DNA of 64,000 bases, taken from NCBI RefSeq assembly GCF_034627025.1, contig NZ_CP141048.1, forward strand, positions 248,001 to 312,000, in the 5' to 3' direction. The notes below the pieces were generated by a model. That model worked only from the letters and a program-made list of their open reading frames with translations, made no database searches and was not told where the DNA came from. This DNA comes from Microvirga lotononidis (GTDB lineage Bacteria; Pseudomonadota; Alphaproteobacteria; Rhizobiales; Beijerinckiaceae). Positions within the stretch are counted from its first letter, which is position 1; each line of letters starts with the position of its first letter. Below, one piece after another: positions 55,446 through 64,000 of this stretch. The position numbers and the translations under genes are program-made.

Positions 55446-56759
55446 ATGTCCGCTGCCACGAGCCTTTTCCCACCAGATCCTCATGTCGAGCCCAGCGACG
55501 CTCCGCACCGGCTTGAGTCCACGCCGATCTCCTACGAGGCGCTGGCGCAGCGCTTCCGGCCGATCTTCGCGAAGATTGCCGAGGGTGCCGTGGCGCGCGA
55601 GCAGTCGCGGACATTGGCCGTCGATGCCGTCGCCTGGCTGCGCGACGCGGGCTTCGGAGCTTTACGCGTTCCGCAGGCCTATGGCGGCCTCGGCGCCAGC
55701 CTGCCCCAGACCTTCCGGCTCCTCGTCGAGCTGGGCGAGGCGGATTCCAACCTGCCTCAGATCTTCCGCGCCCATTTCGCCTTCGTCGAAGAGCGCCTGA
55801 ACGGCAAGAATGAAGCCGACCGTCGGCGGTGGTTCTCCCTCATCGTGGACGGGGCTCTCTTCGGCGCCGCCATGGCGGAGAAGACGGAGGGAACCGAGAC
55901 GACCGTGACCCTCACGAAGAACGGCGATCACTGGCTCCTCGACGGCTACAAGTTCTACAGCACCGGGACGATCTATGCCTCGTGGATCGTGGCGGTCGCC
56001 CTGGAGGGAACGGACTATGTCTCTCTGGTCCTTCCCACGACAGCCCAGGGCGTCACGATCGAGGACGACTGGGACGGTTTCGGCCAGCGCCTGACCGGCA
56101 GTGGCACGACGCGTTTCGACAAGGTCGCGATCCGCGAGGACCAGATCCTGCGCCGCGTCTCCGTCGAGCAGCCGCCGAAGGCCTCGTACATCATCGCCTA
56201 TTACCAGCTGTTCCATCTCGCGGCCCTCGCGGGCATCGCCCGGGCGGTCCTGAACGACGCCATCGCGTTCACCCGCGCCAAGACCCGGACCTTCGCGGTT
56301 CCGGGCAAGTCGAGCCCGCGCCACGACCCTCTGGTTCAGAGCGTGATCGGGCGCCTCGCGAGCCTGTCCTTCACGGCGGCTACGCTGGTAGACGGCGTTG
56401 CCGCTGCGATTGAATCCTCCTACCAGGCCGCTGCCAACGGCCAGGACGCGACGGAGCTTTATACGGCGGCCAACATCAAGGCCTATCAGGCGCAGCAGAT
56501 CGTGATCGAGCAGGTGCTCGAAGCGACCACATTGCTGTTCGAGATCGGCGGCGCCTCGGCCACGAGCGAGACGCGGCGCCTCGACCGATACTGGCGCAAT
56601 GCGAGGGTTCTCGCCTCCCACAATCCCGCCATCCAGCGCGAGCGCGCCATCGGCGATTACTGGCTGAACGGCACGCCGCCCGTGGGCGTCCTCCAGGCCG
56701 TCATCCAGAGCGAAGCCCAGGCGAAGATCGCCGCCGAGTCCTCCTCGCAGGCCCCGTGA
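55446..56759 (+). CDS. SfnB/DszC-type flavin-dependent monooxygenase (acyl-CoA dehydrogenase fold)
   Basis: The 437-residue protein has the acyl-CoA dehydrogenase fold used by DszC and SfnB. Features are an N-terminal helical domain (LRVPQAYGGLGASLPQTFRL), a beta domain with KFYSTGTIYASWIVAVALEG and a C-terminal four-helix domain (FHLAALAGIARAVLNDAIAF). It lacks the catalytic Glu context of true dehydrogenases. DszC oxidises dibenzothiophene to the sulfone, and SfnB is linked to dimethyl sulfone use. In this operon it probably works in sequence with the luciferase-like enzyme. It begins 27 bases after that gene and ends 19 bases before the permease. Confidence 0.85.
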   Translation: MSAATSLFPPDPHVEPSDAPHRLESTPISYEALAQRFRPIFAKIAEGAVAREQSRTLAVDAVAWLRDAGFGALRVPQAYGGLGASLPQTFRLLVELGEADSNLPQIFRAHFAFVEERLNGKNEADRRRWFSLIVDGALFGAAMAEKTEGTETTVTLTKNGDHWLLDGYKFYSTGTIYASWIVAVALEGTDYVSLVLPTTAQGVTIEDDWDGFGQRLTGSGTTRFDKVAIREDQILRRVSVEQPPKASYIIAYYQLFHLAALAGIARAVLNDAIAFTRAKTRTFAVPGKSSPRHDPLVQSVIGRLASLSFTAATLVDGVAAAIESSYQAAANGQDATELYTAANIKAYQAQQIVIEQVLEATTLLFEIGGASATSETRRLDRYWRNARVLASHNPAIQRERAIGDYWLNGTPPVGVLQAVIQSEAQAKIAAESSSQAP

Positions 56760-56778
56760 CAGGAAAGGGAGACCAGCC

Positions 56779-57432
56779 ATGCCCACCAACTTCATCCCGA
56801 TGTTCTGGGAAGCCTTCCTGGAGAGCCTGACCATGGTCGGCGCGGCCGGTCTCTTCGCCTTCGCGGCCGGTATTCCCCTGGCCGTCGTCCTCGTCACCAC
56901 CAGTGCCGGCGGCATCTACGAGATGCCACGCCTCAACCGGGTGCTGGGCAGCGTCATCAACGGCTTCCGCTCGACGCCCTTCATCATCCTCCTGGTCGCC
57001 CTCATACCCTTCACGCGCCTGATCGTCGGCACATCCATCGGGCTCTGGGCCGCGGTCGTGCCCCTGAGCATCGCCGCGACGCCCTTCTTCGCCCGCATCG
57101 CGGAGGTGAGCCTGCGGGAAGTCGATCACGGTCTTGTGGAGGCCGCGCAGGCGATGGGTGCGAGCCGCTGGCAGATCATCGTCCACGTGCTTCTGCCGGA
57201 AGCCCTGCCCGGGATCATCCGGGGCTTCACGATCACGCTGGTATCGATGATCGGCTCCTCGGCCATGGCCGGCGCCGTGGGAGCCGGCGGGTTGGGCGAC
57301 CTCGCCATGCGATACGGCTACCAGCGCTTCGACACCACCGTCATGGTCAGCGTCATCGCGATCCTGATCGTCATCGTCACGGTGGTCCAATCGACGGGCG
57401 ATCTCATCGCGAGCCGGTTCGACCGGCGATGA
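56779..57432 (+). CDS. MetI-type ABC transporter permease
   Basis: The 217-residue membrane protein matches MetI. Its five or so helices include ESLTMVGAAGLFAFAAGIPL and IPLAVVLVTTS. The coupling EAA loop is GLVEAAQAMGASRWQIIVHV with LLPEALPGIIRG, and the end has GAVGAGGLGDLAMRYGYQRF. It works with the MetQ-like protein encoded first in this operon. No MetN ATPase gene is present: the next gene is tamB on the other strand, and the gap is 50 bases. The transporter must therefore borrow an ATPase from elsewhere, or the operon has lost it. Confidence 0.9.
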   Translation: MPTNFIPMFWEAFLESLTMVGAAGLFAFAAGIPLAVVLVTTSAGGIYEMPRLNRVLGSVINGFRSTPFIILLVALIPFTRLIVGTSIGLWAAVVPLSIAATPFFARIAEVSLREVDHGLVEAAQAMGASRWQIIVHVLLPEALPGIIRGFTITLVSMIGSSAMAGAVGAGGLGDLAMRYGYQRFDTTVMVSVIAILIVIVTVVQSTGDLIASRFDRR

Positions 57433-57482
57433 CCTAGAAAAGGTGGGGCCGCCCCTCTCATATCCAGCGCATCACGCCTCGA

Positions 57483-60400
57483 TCAGTATTCCATCTCGAA
57501 GCCCAAGCCCACCGAACTGCCGCCTTCGGCGTTGATCTCACCCTGAGCCTTCAGGCGACGCGTCAGGTCGATATCGACCGTGACCCCGCTCTCCTCCGGC
57601 AGGGCACCGGCCTTCACACCCACCCGCACGTTGTCGCTGATGTAGCGCGAGACGCCCACGCCCGGCCCGCCTCCGGCGCCAACCGTGATGTCGAGGCTGT
57701 CGACACCAAGCGAGCGGCGCAGTTGCTCGAAGGCATCATTTCCGGTCCCGCCCGAGAGCTGGGCAACGGCCTGCGCGAGCTGCAGAGCCTGCCCGGCCGA
57801 CAACCCGCCCGACGGCCGCTGGAACAGGATGCGGGAGAGAACCTCGTCCTGAGGCAGGTCCGGACTGGAGCTGAACGTGAATTCCGGGCTCGAAGCCGGG
57901 CCGGTCACGCCGATGCGGGCGGTCACGTCGCCGGCCTGCGTCTCAGCCAGGAAATCGAGCGACGGTGTCAGGTCGCCGGTAAAATCGAGCCGTCCGCGCA
58001 CGAAATCGAGCCGCTTGCCCAGGATGTCGAAACGCCCGCGCCGGAGTTCGAAGGCTCCGATCGCGACCGGATCCTGCGTCGTGCCCTGAAGCCGCAGGTC
58101 GCCGCCGAGTTCGGCATTGATGCCGCGCCCGCGGACGAAGATCCGGTTCTGCGCAGTCAACGTCAGGTCGAGCTCCGCGCGGAACGGGGTGCCCCGCGAG
58201 GAAGCGGATTGCCGCCGCTGCGCGAGGGCCAGCCGCGCGGCCGCGGTCGGGGTCGGCCGCACATGCTTGGTGCCGGGAAGCGGCCTCAAGGTGGTCGGCA
58301 GCCGGTCCGGCACCGAGACGTTCATCGAGACGATGTCGATGCGCCCAGCGGCCCGCGGCCTGCTCATGAGCGGCCCCGAGAGGGTCAGGTCCAAATCCGC
58401 CGTCGCGTCGACGGTCTCGTTGGAGACGAGCTGGGCGCGATTGCCCGTGATCCGGATGTCGCCGGGCAGGCCCGCGGCGGGATCGATCGTGACCTGTCCC
58501 CTGGCCGCAAGGGAGCCGCCGCTCGGCGTCTGCGCGGTCAGGTTCTCGATGGTGAGCACCTTCCCGCGCGCGACGAACCGGCCGGCGATGCCGCTGAGCC
58601 GGATGCCCTGCAGCGAGTCGGTGAAGCTGCCGCTGGCGAGCGTGACGCTGCCCTCGATGCGCGGATCCGCGAAGGTGCCGGCAATCGACAGATCGAGATT
58701 GGCAGCGCCCGTCAGACGTTGACCGGATGTGGACAGGAAGGAATTGGCGATGGTCAGGTCCGTGCGGCCCGATACCCTGAGAGCAAGCTCCTCCGCCGGG
58801 CTGAGAGGCACGCTTCCCGTCACCTGCAAGGCGCTGCCGCGTCCAATTGCAATCCTGGCGTCGACGCCGGCCCGCCGGTCGGCGAGCCGACCCTGCGCGT
58901 CGATGGTGAGCGCGGGCAGGCCCGCCCGGCGGGTCTCCGCCGTCGCAAGCCCCGAGACGGCAACGCGGTAGGCGCCCGTCGGATTTGCCACCGTTCCGCC
59001 GATGGACGCATTCCCGTTGACCGTGCCGGCGAGGCCGAGATTGGGCACTACGATGTCGGCTACCTGAAGCGGGAGACGGCGGATATCGACCGTGAGATCG
59101 AGCCTGTCGGCGACGGTGCCGTTCACCGTGATGCGCCCCTGGTCCGCCGCGATCACGAGATTGGACAGGGTGACGGCGCCGTTCTGCAGCGTGATGGCCG
59201 CGGGCTGCGCAAGAGCCAGGCGGCGGTTGCCGCGACGGGCCGTGAAGCTGGCAAGCTCGATCCGCGTCGCATCGCCCGGAACGACCCGTCCCTGCGCATC
59301 GAGGTTGAAGCCCTGCCCCACCGCGGAGGCGGTGAATTGCGAGGCGGCAGGCGTGCCGTTGGCCACGAAGCGCACGGCGCTGTACGTCTGCCCCGCAGCC
59401 GTCAGCGACTCCGCGGAGACGTTGCCGTCGATCATCGGGCGGCGGTAGAGATCCTGGAGGGTCAGTCTCGCATCGAAGTCCCGCACCGAAATGTCCGCCA
59501 CGGCGAAGCGCGCGCCCTTGGCGGTGATCCGCGCATCCTGACCGCCATCGTGAGCGCTCAGCGAAACGACGGCATCGAGCGCGCCATCGAGCTTGGTGAG
59601 CACGAGCGGCGAGAGATCGTCGAAATTGCTGCCCGACAGGGAAATCTCACCCTGCGCCAGCTGGTCGTTGCCGAGCCGTAGATCGCCCTTCAATGCCACG
59701 GAACCGATATTGACGGCGAGCCGATCCAGGAGCCATCCGCCATCCGAGGGCCTTGCCAGATGGAGAGAGCCCGTCGCAGGTTTCCCATCCACCCGTCCAT
59801 CGAGGGTCAATGCCGCGTCGAGCGCTCCCGTGACGTCCCTGGCGTCGATATTGATCGCAAGGCGTGGAATTGAGCGGTTGAGGGCGCGCATGTCGGTGAG
59901 CGTCGCAACGCCTTTCACGTCCGGCTTTTCGAGGGAGCCGCCGAGGCGGGCCGTCACATTCGCGCGGCCGGCGGCGATGCGCGGATCGACGCGCCTCAAC
60001 TCGTCGATGGTGATGTCGAGGCCGAGATCGGCCGCGAATTGCGTGGCGCGCCCATCGACACGTGCATCGAGATGCGCACCGTCCACGCGGAAATTCTCGA
60101 ACGCGTAGCCGTTGGGAATGCGTCGCAGGGTTCCGGCTGCCGTGACGCTGCGCCCGAGGAGTCCGTCGGCCGCCGGTGTACCGGTCGACAGTTCCCGCAA
60201 GCGCGCATCGATCACGGCCGCCATGTCGTACCGGCGTGGATTGCCCGACAGCTGCGCCGTCAGGGTCGCGGCTCCCTGCAAGGGCCGGCCGGCCAGGCCG
60301 GAGAAGGATGCCAGCCCCGGAATGCGGGCATCGAGCGTGCCGTCGAGAATGGTGCCGCCCACGCGTCCGGTGAAACTCGCCTGAGCGGTGGACGTCTCGA

Positions 60401-61781
60401 TGCGCGCCGTCTCCACATTGGCGATGCCGTCGAGACCGAAGGAACCGCGCGAGGTGATGGAGAGCGTCGGTCCAATTGCCCTGGCGAGCGTCCGGTCGAC
60501 GGGCCGGATGCCCGCGGCGTTGGCGTCGATGGAGAAGGAGAACTGGCTTGGAGGGGTTGAGCCGTCCGCTGGGTTCATGGTCACGCGTGCCGTCAGCGTG
60601 TCCAGGGAGCCCTCGGGGAGCCTGATCTCGGCTGCGTCGAGCGTTCCGTTGATGCGCGGCGCCGTCAACGGGCCCTGCACCGTGCCGTCGAAATTGAACC
60701 GGGCGATCTCCGCCTCTCCGGCTCGCGTCTTCGTGCCGTCGGTCGGCAGGGCGCGGGCGTTGAGGGTGAGATCGAGAACCTGGCCGGAGCTGACCGTTCC
60801 GGTCATATCGAAACGCGCGACATTCGACGTGATGCGCACCGGCTGGAACCGCAGGCTGCTGTCGTCGCCGACGGTCACGTTGCCGACGAGCTGGGTCGTG
60901 CCGCTGAAGACCGGCGCGGCCGGCGCGGGCAGCAATCCTTCGATGCGGGCCGCAAGATCCAGGTTCACATCGTAGCCAGACGTGGCGCGCCGGACGGCCG
61001 CCGTCCCGGCGGCGCCGATCGTCGGCCCGGCGGCGAAGTCGAGCCTTGCTGCGAAATCGCTCATGGGTCCCTGGCCGGTGAGCTTCAGGTCGACAGGCGG
61101 AAGCCCGGGCAGATCCATCAGCCGGGCCGCGATACCGCCGGCGGGTTCCCGGTGCGTGAGGTCGAGGGCGAGCCGTTTCGTTTGCGGCACATAGGTGAGA
61201 TCGATCGAAAGCCGGCCGGGAGCATCGAGGCGCTGTGCCTGAAAATTCAGGTCGAGACCTTCGGACGGATCGCCCAACTGTGCCGACCCCGCCGCTGAAA
61301 GCCGGGCCTCCGTGCCGAGCACCGGCTGACCGAGGGCGAGTTCCTGCAGGGCGAAACGGTCCACGATCACCTTGACCGGCAACTCGGGCAGGATCGGCTC
61401 GTCGGAAACGGGCGCATCCTCCTCGGCGGGCAGCGGCCTGCGCGAAATCTGAAGCTTGTCGATGGTGAGTTCATCGACCTGCAGGCGCCCGCGCAGCAGC
61501 GCCGTGCGGCTCCAGACCAGCCGGGCGCGATCGAGGTTGAGCCACACGCCGTCCCGATCGGCGATGCGGATATCCCGGATCACCGCGTCCGACGTCAGGG
61601 CTCCCTCGATGCTGCCGATGGTGACGCGGGTGGTCGGCGTCGAGAGAAGACGCGAGATCAGGCTCGCCAGGATGCCCTGATCGCTCTGTGCCTGGCTCGG
61701 ACGGTCGCTCGCCAGCCAGAAGGCCGCGATGGCCAGGATGACGAGGGACATGAGAGCGAGAGAGCGTATCCGCTTGAACAT
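57483..61781 (-). CDS. tamB: Translocation and assembly module subunit TamB
   Basis: The 1432-residue protein is a TamB/AsmA-like envelope-spanning protein. An N-terminal uncleaved signal anchor (SLALMSLVILAIAAFWLASD) is followed by many beta-rich repeats that form a long hydrophobic groove. The C-terminal DUF490 domain (about 1050-1432) contains FELRRGRFDILGKRLDFVRG and ends in a GLGFEMEY beta signal. TamB works with TamA in outer-membrane protein insertion and is also implicated in phospholipid transport to the outer membrane. Its start overlaps the tamA stop by one base (TGATG). The YbhN/ClsB-like set elsewhere in the window belongs to related lipid-transport biology. Confidence 0.93.
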   Translation of the reverse strand: MFKRIRSLALMSLVILAIAAFWLASDRPSQAQSDQGILASLISRLLSTPTTRVTIGSIEGALTSDAVIRDIRIADRDGVWLNLDRARLVWSRTALLRGRLQVDELTIDKLQISRRPLPAEEDAPVSDEPILPELPVKVIVDRFALQELALGQPVLGTEARLSAAGSAQLGDPSEGLDLNFQAQRLDAPGRLSIDLTYVPQTKRLALDLTHREPAGGIAARLMDLPGLPPVDLKLTGQGPMSDFAARLDFAAGPTIGAAGTAAVRRATSGYDVNLDLAARIEGLLPAPAAPVFSGTTQLVGNVTVGDDSSLRFQPVRITSNVARFDMTGTVSSGQVLDLTLNARALPTDGTKTRAGEAEIARFNFDGTVQGPLTAPRINGTLDAAEIRLPEGSLDTLTARVTMNPADGSTPPSQFSFSIDANAAGIRPVDRTLARAIGPTLSITSRGSFGLDGIANVETARIETSTAQASFTGRVGGTILDGTLDARIPGLASFSGLAGRPLQGAATLTAQLSGNPRRYDMAAVIDARLRELSTGTPAADGLLGRSVTAAGTLRRIPNGYAFENFRVDGAHLDARVDGRATQFAADLGLDITIDELRRVDPRIAAGRANVTARLGGSLEKPDVKGVATLTDMRALNRSIPRLAINIDARDVTGALDAALTLDGRVDGKPATGSLHLARPSDGGWLLDRLAVNIGSVALKGDLRLGNDQLAQGEISLSGSNFDDLSPLVLTKLDGALDAVVSLSAHDGGQDARITAKGARFAVADISVRDFDARLTLQDLYRRPMIDGNVSAESLTAAGQTYSAVRFVANGTPAASQFTASAVGQGFNLDAQGRVVPGDATRIELASFTARRGNRRLALAQPAAITLQNGAVTLSNLVIAADQGRITVNGTVADRLDLTVDIRRLPLQVADIVVPNLGLAGTVNGNASIGGTVANPTGAYRVAVSGLATAETRRAGLPALTIDAQGRLADRRAGVDARIAIGRGSALQVTGSVPLSPAEELALRVSGRTDLTIANSFLSTSGQRLTGAANLDLSIAGTFADPRIEGSVTLASGSFTDSLQGIRLSGIAGRFVARGKVLTIENLTAQTPSGGSLAARGQVTIDPAAGLPGDIRITGNRAQLVSNETVDATADLDLTLSGPLMSRPRAAGRIDIVSMNVSVPDRLPTTLRPLPGTKHVRPTPTAAARLALAQRRQSASSRGTPFRAELDLTLTAQNRIFVRGRGINAELGGDLRLQGTTQDPVAIGAFELRRGRFDILGKRLDFVRGRLDFTGDLTPSLDFLAETQAGDVTARIGVTGPASSPEFTFSSSPDLPQDEVLSRILFQRPSGGLSAGQALQLAQAVAQLSGGTGNDAFEQLRRSLGVDSLDITVGAGGGPGVGVSRYISDNVRVGVKAGALPEESGVTVDIDLTRRLKAQGEINAEGGSSVGLGFEMEY

Positions 61782-63760
61782 CAGAAGGCCTGCCCGATTC
61801 CAACGTAAATGGCGTAGGACGGATCGCCGGGCCCCGGATTGACCGGGATCGCGACGTCCAGGCGGATGGGCCCGACGGCCGTGTAATAGCGCAGGCCCAG
61901 GCCCGCACCGACGCGGATGGGCTCGTCGAAATTCGGGAAGCTCGAGTCGAAAGCCGTTCCCGCGTCCACGAAGGGCACGATGCCGATGGTGTTGGTGATC
62001 TTGATGCGCGCCTCGAGCGAGGCTTCGAGCAGGCTTCGGCCGCCGATGGGGTCTCCGAGGAAGGTCGGGCTCAGGGAGCGATAGCGGTAGCCGCGCACGG
62101 AACCGCCGCCGCCGGCATAGAAGCGCCGGTTGGCGGGAATCTCGTCGAGATCGGCGCCGACGATGGAGCCGAGTCCGATGCGTCCGGCAAGGATGTATCG
62201 GGCGTCCTCGTCAAGGGAGAAATAAGCGGACGCAGTTCCCCTTGCGACCGTCATGGGCACCGACGAACCGAGGAACTCCGGATAGGGCGCCACGGAGGCG
62301 ATCACCCTCATGCCCTTGGTGGGATTGAGGAGGTTGTCGGTCGAGTCGTAGCTGAGGGAAACCGGAAGGCCGACGAGGGTATAGTCGATCTGGCCGAGAA
62401 TGTCGGTCGCCTGCCCCTTCTCGTACTCGATGCCGCCCTGGATCGAGAAGGTCTCGCTGAAGCGGTGGCGGATGCCTGTGCTCGCATTCGCGAGACGGCT
62501 CGTATAGCCCTCCGTCCTGTCGCGCTCGACGAGACCGTCGACCAGCCAATCGTTGCGGGTCCCCCAGAGGGCAGGCTTCAGGAAGCTCGCACGAAACCGT
62601 CCGCCGAGATTGTCCCAGGAGAAATCCTGGCTCCGGTCGGGTTGGCCGCCATCTTCGGTGAGATAGAAGACGCTGCCCTCGAGCCGCAGCCGCTCCGCGC
62701 CGCCGAACAGGTTCCGGTGGGCCCAGTACGCCCGCACCGCTGGCCCATCGGTCGTCGAATATTGCACCGAGGCGCCGATGACCCGCGGTGGGCGCTCAGT
62801 CAGCTCCACGAAGAGAGGAAGATTGCCGTAAGCATCCAGAGCCTCTCCTTCACGGATCCGCACCGAGGACAGCGCCTCGATCTGGGAGATCGACTTGCGC
62901 ATGGAGGCGAGTTCCGCGGGCGAATAGGGATCGCCCGGCTCCGTGTAGATGAAGGAGCGCACAACGGCCGGGTCGATATTCTCCGCGCCATGGATCGAAA
63001 TCGTCCCAATTCCTGCCCGAGGTCCAGGATCGACGCTCAGGCTCACGTCCATCGCCTGTGCAGGATGGATGACCACGGGATTCTGCCGCCTGATCTTGGC
63101 GAAGGGGTGCGACTGCGACCGGAAATGATCGACGATCCTCGCCTCGGCGGCGACGATGTCGGCGGAACGCGCCGGATCCCCGGGCTTGATCTGTACGACA
63201 CGGGGCGGGAGTTCCGCCGGCGGGAACGGACGCCCAGTCCTGGCGTCCAGCACCGCAACGTCCCTCAAGGCAAATTGCGAACCCGGATCGGCGACGATCT
63301 GAACGGGCACGAGCGCACGCGCGAGATAGCCTGCGGCGGCCCGGGTCGCGGCATCCCTGCGGGGGGACTGCAGAACCATCGGGACGCCGGCCACGTTGAT
63401 CGTGACACGAGCGTTGTAATACCCGGCGCCCCAGAGCGCGTCGATCAGGCGAGGCAGGTCGGCCTCGGCGCGACTGGCCAAGGCCGCGGCATCGGGCGGC
63501 GGATCCGATTGCAGGCTCTGAAGGGTCGAGGCGTCCTTCAGCACCTGCTTGAGATCGCTGTTGTCCCCGCTCACCACGATATCGAGAGAATACGGCAGGG
63601 CCTGAGCACTCGGAGGCGGCGGCGCATTGCCGTCCCCACGAAGCCATCCGAAGAGATCAAGTGCGACGGCAGGCGCGAGCGGCATTCCACTCAACAGAAC
63701 GCCGACCACGACGGGAAACACGATCCGTCGGTTGTTACGCAGCCGTCGCAAGTGAAGCAT
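61781..63760 (-). CDS. tamA: Translocation and assembly module subunit TamA (Omp85 family)
   Basis: From the ATG at 63760 (AGGGAGG just upstream) the product has 659 residues. The signal peptide is VFPVVVGVLLSGMPLAPAVA. Three POTRA-like domains follow (about 45-340), including IDPAVVRSFIYTEPGDPYSP. The C-terminal 16-stranded Omp85 barrel contains the conserved lid motif RFYAGGGGSVRGYRYRSLSP and ends in YVGIGQAF with the terminal Phe. TamA inserts outer-membrane proteins, especially autotransporters, together with TamB. The longer frame to 63859 adds a hydrophilic stretch before the signal peptide, so I reject it. It is the first gene of a tamA-tamB operon. Confidence 0.93.
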   Translation of the reverse strand: MLHLRRLRNNRRIVFPVVVGVLLSGMPLAPAVALDLFGWLRGDGNAPPPPSAQALPYSLDIVVSGDNSDLKQVLKDASTLQSLQSDPPPDAAALASRAEADLPRLIDALWGAGYYNARVTINVAGVPMVLQSPRRDAATRAAAGYLARALVPVQIVADPGSQFALRDVAVLDARTGRPFPPAELPPRVVQIKPGDPARSADIVAAEARIVDHFRSQSHPFAKIRRQNPVVIHPAQAMDVSLSVDPGPRAGIGTISIHGAENIDPAVVRSFIYTEPGDPYSPAELASMRKSISQIEALSSVRIREGEALDAYGNLPLFVELTERPPRVIGASVQYSTTDGPAVRAYWAHRNLFGGAERLRLEGSVFYLTEDGGQPDRSQDFSWDNLGGRFRASFLKPALWGTRNDWLVDGLVERDRTEGYTSRLANASTGIRHRFSETFSIQGGIEYEKGQATDILGQIDYTLVGLPVSLSYDSTDNLLNPTKGMRVIASVAPYPEFLGSSVPMTVARGTASAYFSLDEDARYILAGRIGLGSIVGADLDEIPANRRFYAGGGGSVRGYRYRSLSPTFLGDPIGGRSLLEASLEARIKITNTIGIVPFVDAGTAFDSSFPNFDEPIRVGAGLGLRYYTAVGPIRLDVAIPVNPGPGDPSYAIYVGIGQAF

Positions 63761-63907
63761 GACCTCCCTGGCCAAAACAGATTCATGTTTCTTGGTCGCG
63801 AGGCCGAACCCGTCCCGACTAGGCCGGGATCCTGATCGGCTCAGATTGTCGAGAGGCACCTAACCACAGTTTCCCTAGCGGCAAAACCCTGACACTGCGT
63901 TTTTGAC

Positions 63908-63937
63908 GGACAGTTGACCGAAGATCACAGACTGTCC
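63908..63937. promoter_or_regulatory. Inverted repeat upstream of tamA
   Basis: GGACAGT and ACTGTCC form a 7-base inverted repeat separated by 16 bases, 148 bases upstream of the tamA start. It may be an operator or a loop site. At 63983 an ATG with GAGG 4 bases before it opens a frame that leaves the window after six codons, possibly the next gene, which I cannot judge. Confidence 0.3.
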
Positions 63938-64000
63938 CGAGGAAAATATACTTGCAATAGATGGAACCCGGCCTTGAGGTTAATGGCTGAACGACGCGTA

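Noticed and set aside
57723..59681. Plus-strand open frame opposite tamB
   Set aside because: The translation is Arg- and Pro-rich and lacks motifs; tamB on the other strand has its complete family layout.

Overview
The window looks like chromosomal DNA of a GC-rich alphaproteobacterium of the order Hyphomicrobiales (Rhizobiales). A methylobacterium-like genus such as Microvirga is my guess. I base this on gene content, frequent ATGA/GTGA translational overlaps, a sequence matching the EcfG general-stress promoter, and intergenic palindromic repeats typical of the group. I see no rRNA, tRNA, prophage, insertion sequence or CRISPR array. Family assignments are read from motifs and were not checked by any search.

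Region 1 (1-8255) is storage polysaccharide metabolism: the 3' end of treY, then glgB and glgX on the plus strand, facing glgC-glgA on the minus strand across a repeat. Region 2 (8410-12500) holds a DUF2934 protein and a set matching the E. coli ybhP-clsB-ybhN trio (cardiolipin-synthase-like phospholipase D, YbhN membrane protein, endonuclease/exonuclease/phosphatase protein). Region 3 (12650-17447) has an O-antigen ligase-like protein, serA and two unknown genes. The serA/ligase divergent spacer carries a strong minus-strand terminator with no gene in front of it, so it may encode a small RNA.

Region 4 (17462-23852) is a compact amino-acid catabolism locus. It contains an ornithine cyclodeaminase homologue, a threonine-dehydratase-like enzyme, an M20 peptidase, two paralogous divergent aminotransferases and a YheO/DauR-type regulator, with a perfect palindrome between the divergent genes. 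Region 5 (23843-29410) has an inositol-phosphatase homologue, an aldo/keto reductase, an HtrA-like protein that has lost its catalytic triad, a globin-coupled chemoreceptor and small unknown proteins. Region 6 (29453-37303) is a sugar-acid locus: a TRAP transporter and a D-erythronate dehydrogenase-like enzyme, divergent from an enolase-superfamily dehydratase, an FAD-linked oxidase and an SDR.

Region 7 (37889-45846) is a two-gene signalling operon: a 1950-residue hybrid kinase with a long HAMP array and three receivers, followed by a second hybrid kinase, behind a consensus EcfG promoter. Region 8 (46201-51936) is an unsaturated-uronate operon (TRAP dctPQM, kduI, kduD, kdgF) with a divergent GntR regulator. 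Region 9 (52209-57432) is an Lrp-type regulator divergent from a MetQ-like binding protein, two flavin-dependent enzymes of organosulfur type and a MetI-like permease. No ATPase is present, and two identical palindromic half-site pairs lie in the spacer. Region 10 (57483-63760) is tamA-tamB for outer-membrane assembly.

The most promising candidates for something new are the amino-acid locus with its palindrome, the organosulfur operon with its paired operators, the HAMP-array kinase and the candidate small RNA beside serA.
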